Notes: a model not told the origin generated them from the sequence alone. Shown: positions 39,948 to 49,737, counted from the stretch's first letter. The stretch: 64,000 bases of DNA from Aeromicrobium senzhongii (GCF_014334735.1 NZ_CP060587.1:930001-994000); one strand, 5' to 3'. A program made the numbers and translations.

Positions 39948-41783
39948 ATGGCAGTGTCCACCGCCGACCAGCTCACGATCGTCGAGAACCGCGCCCGGAA
40001 CGTGGGTGAGCTCTTCTTCGGCAGGGTCGAGGCGTCCGGGCCGCGCGAGGCGTTCCGCTACCCGGACGCCGACGAGAACTGGATCTCGATGACGTGGAGT
40101 GAGACCGGTGACAAGGTCTCCAAGATCGCCGCGGGGCTCGTGGACCTGGGCATCGAGCCCGAGCAGCGCGTCGCGATCGCCTCGGGCACGCGGATCGAGT
40201 GGATCCTCTCGGACCTCGCGGTGAACGCGGCCGGCGCGGCGACGACCACCGTGTACCCGACCTCGAGCACCGACGACGTGGCCTACATCCTGTCCGACAG
40301 CGACAGCCGCGTCGTCTTCGCCGAGGACGACGAGCAGGTGGCCAAGCTGCGCGAGAAGCGCTCCGAGCTGCCCAGCGTCTCGCGCGTCGTCGTCTACGAC
40401 GGCGAGGCCGACGGCGACTGGGTGATCACCCTCGACGACCTCATCGAGCGCGGCGAGAAGTACCTGCTCGACCACCCCGACGTCGTGCGCGAGCGCATCG
40501 CCGGCACCGAGCCGGAGTCGCTCGCCACCTTGATCTACACGTCGGGCACGACCGGGCGCCCCAAGGGCGTGCGCCTGGTCCACGACTGCTGGACGTTCGA
40601 GGGCGCCGCCGTCGCCGCCCCGGGATCGCTGTCCGAGTCCGACCTGGAGTACCGCTGGCTGCCGATGGCGCACTCGTTCGGCAAGGTGCTGCTGACCGCT
40701 CAGCTCACGATCGGCTACCCGTGTGCGGTCGACGGGCGCGTGCCCAAGATCGTCGACAACCTCGCGGTCGTCCGCCCCACGTTCATGGGCGCAGCCCCGC
40801 GCATCTTCGAGAAGGCCTACGGCCGCGTCGTCGGCATGATGGTCGAGGAGGGCGGCGCGAAGCTCAAGCTGTTCCGCTGGGCCGAGAAGGTCGGCCTGCA
40901 GGTCTCGCGCCTCCAGCGCGCCGGCAAGCCGATCCCGGTGGGCCTGAAGATCCAGCACCGCATCGCCGACAAGCTCGTCTTCAGCAAGATCCGCGACCGC
41001 TTCGGCGGGCGCGTGCGCTTCTTCATCTCCGGCGCCGCGGCGCTGTCGACCGAGATCGCCGAGTGGTTCCACGCCGCCGGCGTGCTGGTCATGGAGGGCT
41101 ACGGCCTGACCGAGACGTCGGCCGGCGCGTTCGTCAACGATCCCGACGACTTCAAGATCGGCACGGTCGGCCGGGCGTTCCCGGGCACCGAGGCCAAGAT
41201 CGCCGCCGACGGCGAGGTCATGATCAAGGGCCCCAACGTCATGCGCGGCTATCACAACCTCGAGGGTGAGTCGGCCTCCGCGCTGACCGAGGACGGTTGG
41301 CTCGCGACCGGCGACATCGGCGAGTTCGACGCCGACGGCTTCCTGCGCATCACCGACCGCAAGAAGGACCTGTTCAAGACCTCCGGCGGCAAGTACGTGG
41401 CCCCTTCGCACGTCGAGGGCACGTTCAAGGCCGTGTGCCCGCTGGCCAGCCAGATGGTCGTCCACGGCAACGACCGCAACTTCTGCTCGGCCCTGATCAC
41501 GCTCGACCCGGACGCGGCCGAGGCCTGGGCCGAGAGCCACGGCATGGCCGGTGCGTCCTACGCCGAGATCGCCGCGTCGGACCAGATGCAGGCCGAGATG
41601 GCCGGGTACGTCGACGAGCTCAACTCGCGGCTCAACCGCTGGGAGACGATCAAGAAGTGGGCCCTGCTCGACCACGACCTGTCGATCGAGTCCGGTGAGA
41701 TCACCCCGAGCATGAAGGTCAAGCGCCGCGTCGTCGAGGAGCGCAACGCCGACCTGCTCAACAGCTTCTACGTCGAGGCCTGA
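39948..41783 (+). CDS. Long-chain fatty acid-CoA ligase (FadD15-like)
   Basis: A 611-residue adenylate-forming enzyme. The P-loop-like A3 motif YTSGTTGRPKGVR lies near residues 197-209; A5 is EGYGLTETSAG, A7 WLATGDIGEFDADGF, A8 ITDRKKDLFKTSGGKYVAP, and the catalytic C-terminal Lys lies in PSMKVKRR. It activates fatty acids to acyl-CoA through acyl-AMP for oxidation or lipid synthesis. Length and motif set match bacterial long-chain ligases rather than short-chain or aryl ligases. It is followed 24 nt later by hemW, a common actinobacterial neighbourhood. Confidence 0.9.
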   Translation: MAVSTADQLTIVENRARNVGELFFGRVEASGPREAFRYPDADENWISMTWSETGDKVSKIAAGLVDLGIEPEQRVAIASGTRIEWILSDLAVNAAGAATTTVYPTSSTDDVAYILSDSDSRVVFAEDDEQVAKLREKRSELPSVSRVVVYDGEADGDWVITLDDLIERGEKYLLDHPDVVRERIAGTEPESLATLIYTSGTTGRPKGVRLVHDCWTFEGAAVAAPGSLSESDLEYRWLPMAHSFGKVLLTAQLTIGYPCAVDGRVPKIVDNLAVVRPTFMGAAPRIFEKAYGRVVGMMVEEGGAKLKLFRWAEKVGLQVSRLQRAGKPIPVGLKIQHRIADKLVFSKIRDRFGGRVRFFISGAAALSTEIAEWFHAAGVLVMEGYGLTETSAGAFVNDPDDFKIGTVGRAFPGTEAKIAADGEVMIKGPNVMRGYHNLEGESASALTEDGWLATGDIGEFDADGFLRITDRKKDLFKTSGGKYVAPSHVEGTFKAVCPLASQMVVHGNDRNFCSALITLDPDAAEAWAESHGMAGASYAEIAASDQMQAEMAGYVDELNSRLNRWETIKKWALLDHDLSIESGEITPSMKVKRRVVEERNADLLNSFYVEA

Positions 41784-41795
41784 TTCGGGGCCGCG

Positions 41796-41801
41796 TACTC
41801 T
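41796..41801 (+). promoter_or_regulatory. -10 box TACTCT of hemW
   Basis: TACTCT, 6-nt spacer GGGAGC, then GTG at 41808. Confidence 0.55.
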
Positions 41802-41807
41802 GGGAGC

Positions 41808-42926
41808 GTGGCGTTCGGCATCTATCTGCACGTGCCGTTCTGCTCTGTGCGGTGCGGCTACTGCGACTTCAACACGTACACCGCCGACGAGCTCGGCGGA
41901 CCCGACGTGATCGGCGCGTCCAGGGCCACCTACATCGAGGCGGCCCTGGCCGAGTTGTCGCTCGTCCCCGAGCGCACGGTCGACACCGTGTTCGTCGGGG
42001 GCGGCACGCCGTCGCAGGTTCCGGCCGGCGACCTCGTGCGGTTCCTGCGCGCGGTCGACCACCGCCTGGGCGTGGCGCCCGGTGCCGAGGTGACGACCGA
42101 GGCGAACCCCGACAGCGTCTCGCCGCAGTCGCTGGCCGAGCTGCGCGAGGGCGGGTTCACCCGGATCTCGTTCGGCATGCAGTCGGCCGTGCCCCACGTC
42201 CTGTCGGTGCTCGAGCGCACCCACGATCCCGAGCGGGTCCCGCAGGCCGTCGCCTGGGCGCGCGAGGCCGGATTCGAGCAGGTCAGCCTCGACCTCATCT
42301 ACGGCACGCCGACCGAGTCGATGGACGACTGGCGGCACTCCGTGGAGTCCGCGCTGGCCATGGAACCCAACCACATCAGCGCCTACGCCCTGATCGTCGA
42401 GCAAGGCACGGCCTTCGCGCGCAAGGTCCGCCGCGGCGAGGTCGTCATGCCCGACGACGACGAGACCGCCGACAAGTACCTCCTGGCCGACGACCTGATG
42501 GCGGCCGCCGGACTGCACTGGTACGAGCTGTCCAACTGGGCCCGGGACGAGGCCGCGCAGTGCCGGCACAACATCGGCTACTGGAACGGTGGCGAGTGGT
42601 GGGGCGTCGGTCCCGGAGCCCACTCCTTCGTCGGCGGTGAGCGCTGGTGGAACGTCAAGCACCCGGCGGCCTACGCCCAGCGGCTGACCGCGGGGGAGTC
42701 GCCGCGCGCCGACGGCGAGCGCCCGGATGCCGAAGCGCGGCACCTCGAGGACGTCATGCTGCGGATCCGTCTCGCCGAGGGCATCGAGACCGCGTTGCTG
42801 GGCGGCGCCGATCGGCTGGTCGACGCCGGCTGGCTGACGCCGGTCGGTGACCGCATGGTGCTCACCCGCACCGGGCGCCTCATGGCGGACCGGGTCGTCC
42901 TGGAGGCGGTCGAGGCGCTCGGCTGA
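41808..42926 (+). CDS. hemW: Radical SAM heme chaperone HemW
   Basis: A 372-residue radical SAM protein. The cluster motif C12-x3-C16-x2-C19 is in VPFCSVRCGYCDFNTYT, the HemW/HemN pattern. It has FVGGGTPSQ, then TTEANPDSV, then RISFGMQSAV of the SAM barrel, then a HemN C-terminal domain with LRIRLAEGIE. HemW inserts heme into respiratory enzymes and is distinct from coproporphyrinogen dehydrogenase HemN, with which it is often confused. Conserved downstream of lepA in actinobacteria. Confidence 0.9.
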   Translation: MAFGIYLHVPFCSVRCGYCDFNTYTADELGGPDVIGASRATYIEAALAELSLVPERTVDTVFVGGGTPSQVPAGDLVRFLRAVDHRLGVAPGAEVTTEANPDSVSPQSLAELREGGFTRISFGMQSAVPHVLSVLERTHDPERVPQAVAWAREAGFEQVSLDLIYGTPTESMDDWRHSVESALAMEPNHISAYALIVEQGTAFARKVRRGEVVMPDDDETADKYLLADDLMAAAGLHWYELSNWARDEAAQCRHNIGYWNGGEWWGVGPGAHSFVGGERWWNVKHPAAYAQRLTAGESPRADGERPDAEARHLEDVMLRIRLAEGIETALLGGADRLVDAGWLTPVGDRMVLTRTGRLMADRVVLEAVEALG

Positions 42927-42949
42927 GCGCGGACCGGCCCCGATTCGGC

Positions 42950-42955
42950 TACGTT
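42950..42955 (+). promoter_or_regulatory. -10 box TACGTT of the amino-acid permease gene
   Basis: TACGTT, 7-nt spacer CAACTCC, then ATG at 42963. Confidence 0.5.
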
Positions 42956-42962
42956 CAACTCC

Positions 42963-44408
42963 ATGGGCGAGGCGGGCACGACGACGCATCACTCCACCGT
43001 CACCAAGGTCGGCCGCCCGGTCCTGACCGCGATGGTGATCGGCTCCATGGTCGGCGGCGGGGTCTTCTCACTGCCGGGCGGCTTCGCAACGACCACCGGC
43101 GTGGCCGGCGTGCTCATCGCGTGGACGCTGGCCGGCACGGGCATGCTCATGCTCGCGTTGTGCTTCCAGAACCTGGCCCTGCGCCGACCCGAGCTCGACG
43201 CCGGCGTCTTCGTCTACGCCAAGGCCGGCTTCGGCGACTACGTCGGCTTCAACTCCGCGATCGGCTACTGGGCCAGCGGGGTGGCCGGCAACGCCTTCTA
43301 CTGGGTGTTCATCACCGCGACGATCGGTGCGTTCCTGCCGGGGTTCGGCAGCGGCGGCACGCTGCTGGCGGTCGCCGTCTCGACGGTCGGGGTGTGGGTG
43401 TTCCACTTCCTCATCGCCCGCGGCGTGCGGGACGCGGCGGTCGTCAACCGGATCGTCACGATCTGCAAGCTGGTGCCGATCCTGGTGTTCGTGGTCGTGC
43501 TGGCCACGCAGTTCGACCCGGAGGTGTTCCGCGCCAACTTCCTCGCCCGGGACGAGCTCGGCTCGCTGACCGACCAGGTCAAGAACACGATGATCATCAC
43601 GACGTTCGTGTTCATCGGGGTCGAGGGCGCCAGCGTCTACTCCCGCCACGCCCAGCGCCGTGAGGACGTGGGCACCGCCACCGTGCTGGGCTTCCTGAGC
43701 GTCCTGGCGCTGTTCGCCCTGGTGACGATGGTCTCCTACGGGGCGTTCGACCGGTCCCGGATCGCCCAGACGCGAGAGCCGTCGATGGTCGGCCTGTTCG
43801 AGGGCGTCGTCGGACCGTGGGGCGAGTGGTTCGTCAGCGCCGGCGTCGTGGTGTCCGTGCTCGGTGCCTACCTGGCGTGGACGCTGATGGCGGCCGAGGT
43901 CATGCACGCTCCCGCCCGGGCGGAGGACATGCCAGCCGCGCTGGGGCGCGAGAACGACCACGGCACGCCGGTCGGCGCGCTGTTGGCGACCACCGTGGGC
44001 GCCCAGGTGCTGCTGGGCCTCACGCTGCTGATCAGCGACTCGCTGGACTTCATGCTGGCGCTGAGCACGTGCATGGTGCTGGTGCCGTACCTGCTGGCCG
44101 CCGCCTACGCGCTCAAGCTCGCCGTCACGGGCGAGACCTACGAGCACGACGCACGCCACCGGCGACGGCACGCCGTCATCGCCGTGCTGGCCGTGGCCTA
44201 CGCGATCTTCCTCTTCGTGGCGGCCGGGCCGCCCTTCCTGCTCCTGTCGTGCTTGGTCTACGCGCCGGCAGCACTGCTGTACGTCCGGGCGCGCACCGAA
44301 CGTGGCCGACGGATCTTCACCCGGGCCGAGCTCGTGCTCTTCCTGATCATCTGCGTCGGCGCGATCGCCGGCGTCTACACGCTCGTGACCGGCGGGATCG
44401 ACGTGTGA
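42963..44408 (+). CDS. APC-family basic amino acid permease (arginine/ornithine antiporter-like)
   Basis: A 481-residue membrane protein with 12-13 predicted membrane segments. The APC unwound-helix motif is [16 protein letters not shown] near the N-terminus, and later [27 protein letters not shown] corresponds to helix 6 and its loop. This matches ArcD/LysI-type basic amino acid/polyamine antiporters. The next gene, arginine deiminase, starts 26 nt downstream, supporting arginine import in exchange for ornithine or citrulline. Direction and substrate are inferred from context. Confidence 0.8.
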   Translation: MGEAGTTTHHSTVTKVGRPVLTAMVIGSMVGGGVFSLPGGFATTTGVAGVLIAWTLAGTGMLMLALCFQNLALRRPELDAGVFVYAKAGFGDYVGFNSAIGYWASGVAGNAFYWVFITATIGAFLPGFGSGGTLLAVAVSTVGVWVFHFLIARGVRDAAVVNRIVTICKLVPILVFVVVLATQFDPEVFRANFLARDELGSLTDQVKNTMIITTFVFIGVEGASVYSRHAQRREDVGTATVLGFLSVLALFALVTMVSYGAFDRSRIAQTREPSMVGLFEGVVGPWGEWFVSAGVVVSVLGAYLAWTLMAAEVMHAPARAEDMPAALGRENDHGTPVGALLATTVGAQVLLGLTLLISDSLDFMLALSTCMVLVPYLLAAAYALKLAVTGETYEHDARHRRRHAVIAVLAVAYAIFLFVAAGPPFLLLSCLVYAPAALLYVRARTERGRRIFTRAELVLFLIICVGAIAGVYTLVTGGIDV

Positions 44409-44433
44409 CCCGCCACCACCGGAAGGACCTCCG

Positions 44434-45681
44434 ATGACCCAGCCGTCCGACGCCTACGGCGTCCACTCCGAGGTGGGCCGGCTCCGCAAGGTCCTGGTCT
44501 GCGAGCCGGGGCTGGCCCACGAGCGGCTCACGCCGTCCAACTGCAAGGACCTGCTGTTCGACGACGTGCTGTGGGTCGAGCACGCCCAGCGCGACCACGC
44601 CGACTTCGTGGCGATGATGCGAGCGCGCGACATCGAGGTGGTCGAGCTGCACGACGTGCTCGCCCAGACGATGGCCGACCCCGCCGCGCGCACCTGGCTG
44701 CTGGACCGCAAGATCGTCCCGAACGAGGTCGGCATCGGGCTCGTGGAGGAGACCCGGGCGTACCTCGACGGCCTCGCGGCGGCCGACCTCAGCCGCTACC
44801 TCATCGGCGGCCTGTCGACCCGCGAGCTGCCCAGCGACCTCTCTGCGGGGTACCGCGCCCTCGTCCGCCAGGCGCACGGCGGCCACGAGTACCTGATGCC
44901 CCCGCTGCCCAACACCCTCTACACCCGCGACACGACCTGCTGGGTGCACGGTGGGGTGACGCTGAACCCGCTCTACTGGGCGGCGCGCAAGGACGAGACG
45001 CTCCTGATGAAGGCGATCTACGAGTTCCACCCGGAGTTCGTGGGATCGACCGTGTGGTGGGGCGACCCGGAGATCAACTGGGGCACCGCCACCGTGGAGG
45101 GCGGCGACGTGATGGTGCCCGGCGGGGGCGTCGTGCTGATCGGGATGAGCGAGCGCTCCTCGCGGCAGGGCATCACGCAGCTGGCCAAGGCTCTGTTCGA
45201 GCAGGGCGCGGCGGAGCGGGTCATCGTGGCGGGGATGCCGAAGCTGCGGGCGGCGATGCACCTCGACACGGTCTTCACGTTCGCCGACCGTGACATCGTG
45301 ACGGTCTATCCCGAGATCGTGAACACGATCCATGCCTTCACGATCGTGCCCTCGGACGTCGCACCCGGCATCGAGGTGATCGATCACGACGACACCCCGT
45401 TCCTCGAGGTGGTGGCGAAGGCCCTGGGGGTGGGGAAGTTCCAGGTCGTCGAGACCGGCGGCAGCGAGTACGACATCCAGCGCCAGCAGTGGGACAGCGG
45501 GAACAACCTCGTCGCGCTCGAGCCGGGCGTCGTGGTGGCCTACGACCGCAACACCCACACCAACTCGCTGCTGCGCCAGGCCGGGCTCGAGGTCATCGAG
45601 ATCGTCGGCGCCGAGTTGGGGCGCGGCCGCGGTGGCGGCCACTGCATGACGGGTCCGCTGATCCGCGACGCGGTGGACTGA
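44434..45681 (+). CDS. arcA: Arginine deiminase
   Basis: A 415-residue guanidino-group hydrolase converting arginine to citrulline and ammonia. The N-terminal [18 protein letters not shown], the substrate-binding Asp in [11 protein letters not shown], the catalytic His-containing [11 protein letters not shown], and the nucleophile C404 in [12 protein letters not shown] are all present. GGAAGGA lies upstream of the ATG. arcB and arcC are not in the window, so the energy-yielding pathway is incomplete locally; roles in acid tolerance or nitrogen release remain possible. It is convergent with the DUF3097 gene, with a 3-nt gap between the stop codons. Confidence 0.95.
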   Translation: MTQPSDAYGVHSEVGRLRKVLVCEPGLAHERLTPSNCKDLLFDDVLWVEHAQRDHADFVAMMRARDIEVVELHDVLAQTMADPAARTWLLDRKIVPNEVGIGLVEETRAYLDGLAAADLSRYLIGGLSTRELPSDLSAGYRALVRQAHGGHEYLMPPLPNTLYTRDTTCWVHGGVTLNPLYWAARKDETLLMKAIYEFHPEFVGSTVWWGDPEINWGTATVEGGDVMVPGGGVVLIGMSERSSRQGITQLAKALFEQGAAERVIVAGMPKLRAAMHLDTVFTFADRDIVTVYPEIVNTIHAFTIVPSDVAPGIEVIDHDDTPFLEVVAKALGVGKFQVVETGGSEYDIQRQQWDSGNNLVALEPGVVVAYDRNTHTNSLLRQAGLEVIEIVGAELGRGRGGGHCMTGPLIRDAVD

Positions 45682-45684
45682 GCC

Positions 45685-46521
45685 CTACGCCGGCTGGGTG
45701 ACGAAGTCGATGAGCTCCTCGACCCGGCCGAGGAAGGCGGGCTCGAGGTCGGTCCAGGAGTCGACGCGTCCGAGGATCGCCTTCCAGGCCCGGGCGATGT
45801 CGGCCTGCTCGGCGTGGGGCCAGCCGAGGTGGGCGCAGACGCCCTTCTTCCACTCGACGTGGCGCGGGATCGTGGGCCACGCCTCCATCCCGAGGCGCTG
45901 CGGCTTCACCGACTGCCACACGTCGACGTAGGGGTGGCCGACCACCAGCAGGTGCGGCACGTGCTTGACCTCGTCGGCGAGACGCTGCTCCTTCGAGCCG
46001 GGCACGAGGTGGTCGACCAGGACGCCGAGGCGCCGCTTCGCGGTGGGCTGGAAGTCGCGCACGATCGCGGCCAGGTCGTCGATCCCGCCGAGGTACTCGA
46101 CCGCGACGCCCTCGGCGCGCAGGTCGTCGCCCCACACCTTCTCGACGAGCTCGGCGTCGTGGCGACCCTCGACGAAGATGCGGCTGGGCAGTGCCACCTT
46201 GGCGCGGGTGTCGGCGGCCAGGCGCGATCCCGAGGCGGTGCGGGTGGGCGCGGTGGCGGCCTTCGGGGTCGGCGCGACCAGGACGACGGGCTTGCCCTCC
46301 ATCAGGAAGCCAGGCCCCAGCGGGAAGACCTTGCGGCGCAGCCGGCGGTCCTCCAGCTCGACGGTGCCCAGGTCGCGCTCGACGCGCGTGATCTCGCCGA
46401 CGAAGCCGCTGGAGGCCTCCTCGACGACGAGACCGAGGTCGGCGGCCAGCTCGGTCGAGCGGCCCCGCTTGGGCTTGCGCCAGTCGCCGGACAGGACGTC
46501 GGAGCCGTACCGGTCAGCCAT
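45685..46521 (-). CDS. DUF3097-family protein
   Basis: A 278-residue actinobacterial protein of unknown function. It begins MADRYGSDVLSGDWRKPKRG, has a beta-rich N-terminal third (FVGEITRVERDLGTVELEDRRL), and a Toprim-like C-terminal part with IFVEGRHDAELVEKVWGDDLR, VLVDHLVPGSKEQRLADEV and HLLVVGHPYVDVW, suggestive of Toprim Glu and DxD-type acids. A nucleic-acid role is a guess. It overlaps the preceding small gene by 8 nt, forming a two-gene minus-strand operon. Confidence 0.75.
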   Translation of the reverse strand: MADRYGSDVLSGDWRKPKRGRSTELAADLGLVVEEASSGFVGEITRVERDLGTVELEDRRLRRKVFPLGPGFLMEGKPVVLVAPTPKAATAPTRTASGSRLAADTRAKVALPSRIFVEGRHDAELVEKVWGDDLRAEGVAVEYLGGIDDLAAIVRDFQPTAKRRLGVLVDHLVPGSKEQRLADEVKHVPHLLVVGHPYVDVWQSVKPQRLGMEAWPTIPRHVEWKKGVCAHLGWPHAEQADIARAWKAILGRVDSWTDLEPAFLGRVEELIDFVTQPA

Positions 46522-46942
46522 GCCCGAACCACACGCCGAGCAGTCGCTGGTGGAACGCCTCGATGTCGTCCTTGGACCCGCTGTCGAGGGTGTCGTCGAC
46601 GATCAGGCCGATCGCCAGGTCGACGGCGGCGGGCCAGGAGTCCGGAACGGTGTCGGGGACCTCGTCGGTGACCAGGGCGCCGAGGGCGACGTCGGGGGAG
46701 TGGCCCGGACGCGTCACGACCATCACCAGCTCGCCACCGGCGGGACCGTGGCCCAAGTGGGAGACCTCGACGAACGTCTCGCCCACGGACGTGGCCCACA
46801 CCGAGGCCATCGTCCCGCCACGGGACTCGTGCTCGACGGTGGTGCCGTCGGGCGCCGTGACGGCATAGGGGGTGTAGATCAGGACCTCATCGGCGTCGAC
46901 GACCTCGATCGAACCGTCGTCGCGCACGGACACCTCACTCAC
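46514..46942 (-). CDS. Hypothetical protein upstream of DUF3097
   Basis: A 142-residue acidic protein from GTG 46942 (a longer frame reaches GTG 47014 but would cover the hrcA CIRCE element, so is unlikely). It has a beta-rich start VSEVSVRDDGSIEVVDADEVLIYTPY and a helical end DDIEAFHQRLLGVWFGHG. No motif is recognised. Its 8-nt overlap with the DUF3097 gene implies coupled expression. CAATCT lies 6 nt before the GTG on the minus strand and may be a -10 box. Confidence 0.6.
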   Translation of the reverse strand: MSEVSVRDDGSIEVVDADEVLIYTPYAVTAPDGTTVEHESRGGTMASVWATSVGETFVEVSHLGHGPAGGELVMVVTRPGHSPDVALGALVTDEVPDTVPDSWPAAVDLAIGLIVDDTLDSGSKDDIEAFHQRLLGVWFGHG

Positions 46943-47003
46943 CCCGACAGATTGCCATGTCGGCGAGGGGTTCGTGCAGGCGCACCGCCGTGTGACTCGC
47001 CGG

Positions 47004-47034
47004 TAGACTGGCACTGACCCGGGTCGAGTGCCAG
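47004..47034 (+). promoter_or_regulatory. hrcA promoter with CIRCE operator
   Basis: CIRCE: CTGGCACTG (47008-47016), 9-nt spacer, GAGTGCCAG (47026-47034), the classical 9-9-9 layout with one mismatch. The -10 box TAGACT (47004-47009) overlaps its left arm, so HrcA binding would cover the transcription start. GGAGGTGA follows as ribosome site before the GTG at 47053. Confidence 0.85.
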
Positions 47035-47052
47035 CAGTGTGGAGGTGACAGC

Positions 47053-48069
47053 GTGATCGAGGACCGCCGTCTCAACGTCCTGCGTGCGATCGTCGAGGAC
47101 TACGTCGCGACGCAGGAGCCGGTCGGATCGAAGGCCTTGGTCGAGCGCCACCGCCTCGGCGTCTCGTCCGCCACGATCCGCAACGACATGGCCGCCCTGG
47201 AGGACGAGGGGTACCTCACCGCTCCGCACACCAGCGCCGGCCGCATCCCGACCGACAAGGGTTACCGGATGTTCGTCGACCGGCTGGCCGAGGTGAAGGC
47301 ACTCTCCGTCGCCGAGCGCCGCGCGATCGAGACCTTCCTGTCCGGCGCCATCGACGTGGACGACATCGTCATGCGCAGCGTCAAGATCCTGGCCCAGCTG
47401 ACCAACCAGGTCGCGATCGTGCAGTACCCGTCGCTGACCCGCTCGACCGTGCGCCACGTCGAGCTCGTGGCCCTCGAGGGCTCGCGCGTCCTCATCGTCG
47501 TCATCACCAGCAGCGGTCGCGTCGAGCAGCGCATCGTCGAGCTGGTCCAGACCCCGGGCGACCAGCTGCTCGCCGACCTGAAGTCGCGCATCGTGCGCGC
47601 CACCTTGGGCGAGCGGCTGCCGCAGGCCTCCCTGCACCTGGCCGACCTCATCGACACGTTCGACGTCGACGACCGCCCGGTCGTGTCCTCGATCGTCACG
47701 ACCCTGGCCAACACGTTCTCCAACGAGCGGTCCGACGAGCGGGTCGCCGTCGGCGGCACCGCGAACTTGGCCCGGTTCGGCGCCGACTTCGACACCGCCA
47801 TCCGGCCCGTGCTGGAGGCGATGGAGGAGCAGGTCGTCCTGCTGCGTCTGCTCGGCGAGGCCACGACCGGTCCCCACGTGCGCATCGGTCGCGAGACGGG
47901 CCGCGACGACCTGTCCGGGACGGCCGTCGTCGCCAGCACGTACGGCCCCGATGGCGAGTCCTACGCCCAGTTGGGCACGATGGGACCGACCCGCATGGAC
48001 TATCCCGCCACGATGGCCGCCGTCGGCGCCGTCGCCCGTTACGTCGGCCGCATCCTCGCCGACGGCTGA
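47053..48069 (+). CDS. hrcA: Heat-inducible transcriptional repressor HrcA
   Basis: A 338-residue repressor. The N-terminal winged helix includes [29 protein letters not shown] and [35 protein letters not shown], the HrcA hallmark; the rest is the GAF-like dimerisation domain ending [21 protein letters not shown]. HrcA binds CIRCE and is kept active by GroEL. The CIRCE at its own promoter indicates autoregulation of hrcA-dnaJ. GTG start after GGAGGTGA. Confidence 0.96.
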   Translation: MIEDRRLNVLRAIVEDYVATQEPVGSKALVERHRLGVSSATIRNDMAALEDEGYLTAPHTSAGRIPTDKGYRMFVDRLAEVKALSVAERRAIETFLSGAIDVDDIVMRSVKILAQLTNQVAIVQYPSLTRSTVRHVELVALEGSRVLIVVITSSGRVEQRIVELVQTPGDQLLADLKSRIVRATLGERLPQASLHLADLIDTFDVDDRPVVSSIVTTLANTFSNERSDERVAVGGTANLARFGADFDTAIRPVLEAMEEQVVLLRLLGEATTGPHVRIGRETGRDDLSGTAVVASTYGPDGESYAQLGTMGPTRMDYPATMAAVGAVARYVGRILADG

Positions 48070-48107
48070 GCGCCCACCTCGCGACTGACTGCGAAAGAGA
48101 AGAGATC

Positions 48108-49250
48108 TTGGACTACTACGAACTGCTCGGCGTCTCCCGCGAGGCCACCCCCGAGGAGCTGAAGAAGGCGTACCGCCGGCTGGCGCGCCAGCTGCACCCG
48201 GACGTCAACGACGCTCCCGATGCGTCCGAGCGCTTCAAGGAGGTCACGACGGCCTACGAGGTGCTGTCGGACCCGCAGAAGCGGTCCGTCTACGACCGCG
48301 GCGGCGACCCGCTGTCCGGCGGCGGGATGGGCGGCGGCTTCGGCCAGGGCTTCAGCTTCGACGACATCATGGACGCGTTCTTCGGGCAGACGTCGTCGCG
48401 TGGTCCGCGGTCCCGGGTCCAGCGCGGTCAGGACGCGCTGTTGCGCCTCTCGGTCAGCCTCGCCGAGGCGGCGTTCGGCGTCACGCGTGAGATCAAGGTC
48501 GACACGGCCGTCACGTGCGAGGTCTGCGACGGCTCCGGTGCGAACGAGGGCTCCGAGCCGGTCGCGTGCGGGACGTGCCACGGACACGGCAGCGTCCACC
48601 ACGTGCAGCGCTCGCTGCTCGGCGACATCCGCACCTCGCGTCCGTGCCCCACGTGCCACGGCTACGGCACCGTCATCCCCGACCCGTGCCGCGAGTGCGG
48701 CGGCGAGGGTCGCGTGCGGTCGCGTCGGAGCCTGCAGGTCACCGTGCCGGCCGGTGTCGACGACGGGAACCGGATCCAGCTGGCCGGCGAGGGCGAGGTC
48801 GGCGCCGGTGGCGGACCGGCCGGCGACCTCTACATCGAGATCAAGGTCGCGCACCACCCCGTCTTCACCCGCCAGGGCGACGCGCTGGTCTGCCAGGTCA
48901 CCGTTCCGATGACCGCTGCGGCGCTGGGCACGCGGATCGACCTGCCGACGCTCGACGCCGAGCGTGAGGACCTCCCCGACCTCGAGAAGTCCGTCGCGAT
49001 CGACGTGCCCGCGGGCACCCAGTCCGGTGAGACGATCGTCACCCGTGGCTTCGGGGTCCCGCGGCTGCGCGGCTCGGGTCGCGGCGACCTCACGGTCCAG
49101 GTCGTCGTCGAGACGCCGCGCGACCTCGACGCCGCGCAGCGTGACCTGCTCGAGCAGCTCGCCACCGCGCGCCAGGAAGAGCACATCGACCCGGTCGTCA
49201 GCCACAGCTCCCGCGGCGTCTTCAGTCGCCTGCGCGACGCCTTCAAGTGA
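48108..49250 (+). CDS. dnaJ: Molecular chaperone DnaJ (DnaJ2 type)
   Basis: A 380-residue Hsp40 starting at TTG 48108 after AGAGAAGAG. J domain residues 1-~65 with the HPD tripeptide (QLHPDVND), a Gly-rich segment ([13 protein letters not shown]), four zinc repeats ([32 protein letters not shown]), and C-terminal substrate-binding domains. It stimulates DnaK ATPase. The hrcA-dnaJ pair is typical of actinobacterial DnaJ2; a second dnaJ near dnaK is likely elsewhere. Repeat A3 follows 9 nt after the stop. Confidence 0.95.
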   Translation: MDYYELLGVSREATPEELKKAYRRLARQLHPDVNDAPDASERFKEVTTAYEVLSDPQKRSVYDRGGDPLSGGGMGGGFGQGFSFDDIMDAFFGQTSSRGPRSRVQRGQDALLRLSVSLAEAAFGVTREIKVDTAVTCEVCDGSGANEGSEPVACGTCHGHGSVHHVQRSLLGDIRTSRPCPTCHGYGTVIPDPCRECGGEGRVRSRRSLQVTVPAGVDDGNRIQLAGEGEVGAGGGPAGDLYIEIKVAHHPVFTRQGDALVCQVTVPMTAAALGTRIDLPTLDAEREDLPDLEKSVAIDVPAGTQSGETIVTRGFGVPRLRGSGRGDLTVQVVVETPRDLDAAQRDLLEQLATARQEEHIDPVVSHSSRGVFSRLRDAFK

Positions 49251-49259
49251 CCTCCCCGC

Positions 49260-49326
49260 CCCGAGATTTGCTCCCAAACTGACCTTTCAGAGCTCCTGAA
49301 AGGTCAGTTGCGGAGCAAATCTCGGG
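49260..49326 (+). repeat. Palindromic repeat family A, copy A3 (best preserved)
   Basis: 67 bp with two nested perfect stems. Outer: CCCGAGATTTGCTCC (49260-49274) / GGAGCAAATCTCGGG (49312-49326), 15 bp. Inner: AACTGACCTTTCAG (49277-49290) / CTGAAAGGTCAGTT (49296-49309), 14 bp, 5-nt loop. It lies between dnaJ and the HIT gene, ending 19 nt before the HIT start and just upstream of its -10 box. Confidence 0.92.
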
Positions 49327-49333
49327 AGGTCGC

Positions 49334-49339
49334 TAGAGT
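49334..49339 (+). promoter_or_regulatory. -10 box TAGAGT of the HIT gene
   Basis: TAGAGT, 6-nt spacer CGGCGC, then ATG at 49346. The repeat A3 end is 7 nt upstream, so the -35 region lies inside the repeat. Confidence 0.55.
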
Positions 49340-49345
49340 CGGCGC

Positions 49346-49690
49346 ATGGCTGCTGAATGCATCTTCTGCAAGATCGTCGCGGGCGAGATCCCGGCCGACG
49401 TCGTCGCCGAGAGCGAGCACACGCTGGCGTTCCGCGACATCAACCCCAAGGCGCCCGTGCACGTGCTGGTCGTGCCGAAGGTCCACCAGCGCGACGCCGC
49501 CGCGCTCGCGCAGGCCGAGCCGGCGATCGCCGCCGAGCTGCTGGCCCAGACGCGGGCCATCGCGGCGCAGGAGGGGTACGAGGACTACAACCTGGTCTTC
49601 AACACCGGTGCGAACGCCGGCCAGACCGTCTTCCACGCCCATGCCCACGTGCTGGCCGGGGTCGACGTCTCCAAGCTCTTCCTGGCCTGA
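49346..49690 (+). CDS. HIT-family nucleotide hydrolase
   Basis: A 114-residue histidine-triad protein of the HINT branch: [19 protein letters not shown] at the N-terminus (with Cys pair), [16 protein letters not shown], and the triad HAHAHVLAG near residues 98-106. HINT proteins hydrolyse adenosine phosphoramidates and related nucleotides. Length is typical. It lies between dnaJ and phoH, a conserved actinobacterial setting, though rsmE, often present between dnaJ and this gene, is absent. Confidence 0.9.
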   Translation: MAAECIFCKIVAGEIPADVVAESEHTLAFRDINPKAPVHVLVVPKVHQRDAAALAQAEPAIAAELLAQTRAIAAQEGYEDYNLVFNTGANAGQTVFHAHAHVLAGVDVSKLFLA

Positions 49691-49723
49691 GCCGACGTGG
49701 CTGCGTCGACTGCGTCCGAACCG

Positions 49724-49729
49724 TAGACT
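49724..49729 (+). promoter_or_regulatory. -10 box TAGACT of phoH
   Basis: TAGACT, then GGAGGGGT, then ATG at 49738. The spacer is itself a ribosome-site sequence, so the mRNA may have only a very short leader. Confidence 0.5.
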
Positions 49730-49737
49730 GGAGGGGT

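Noticed and set aside
39915-42992. A ~1000-codon open frame antisense to the acyl-CoA ligase and hemW
   Set aside because: It spans two well-supported plus-strand genes, and its codon positions show shadow composition with no recognisable motif.
46943-47014. GTG at 47014 as start of the small gene upstream of DUF3097
   Set aside because: It would place coding sequence through the hrcA CIRCE operator and has no ribosome site; GTG 46942 is preferred.
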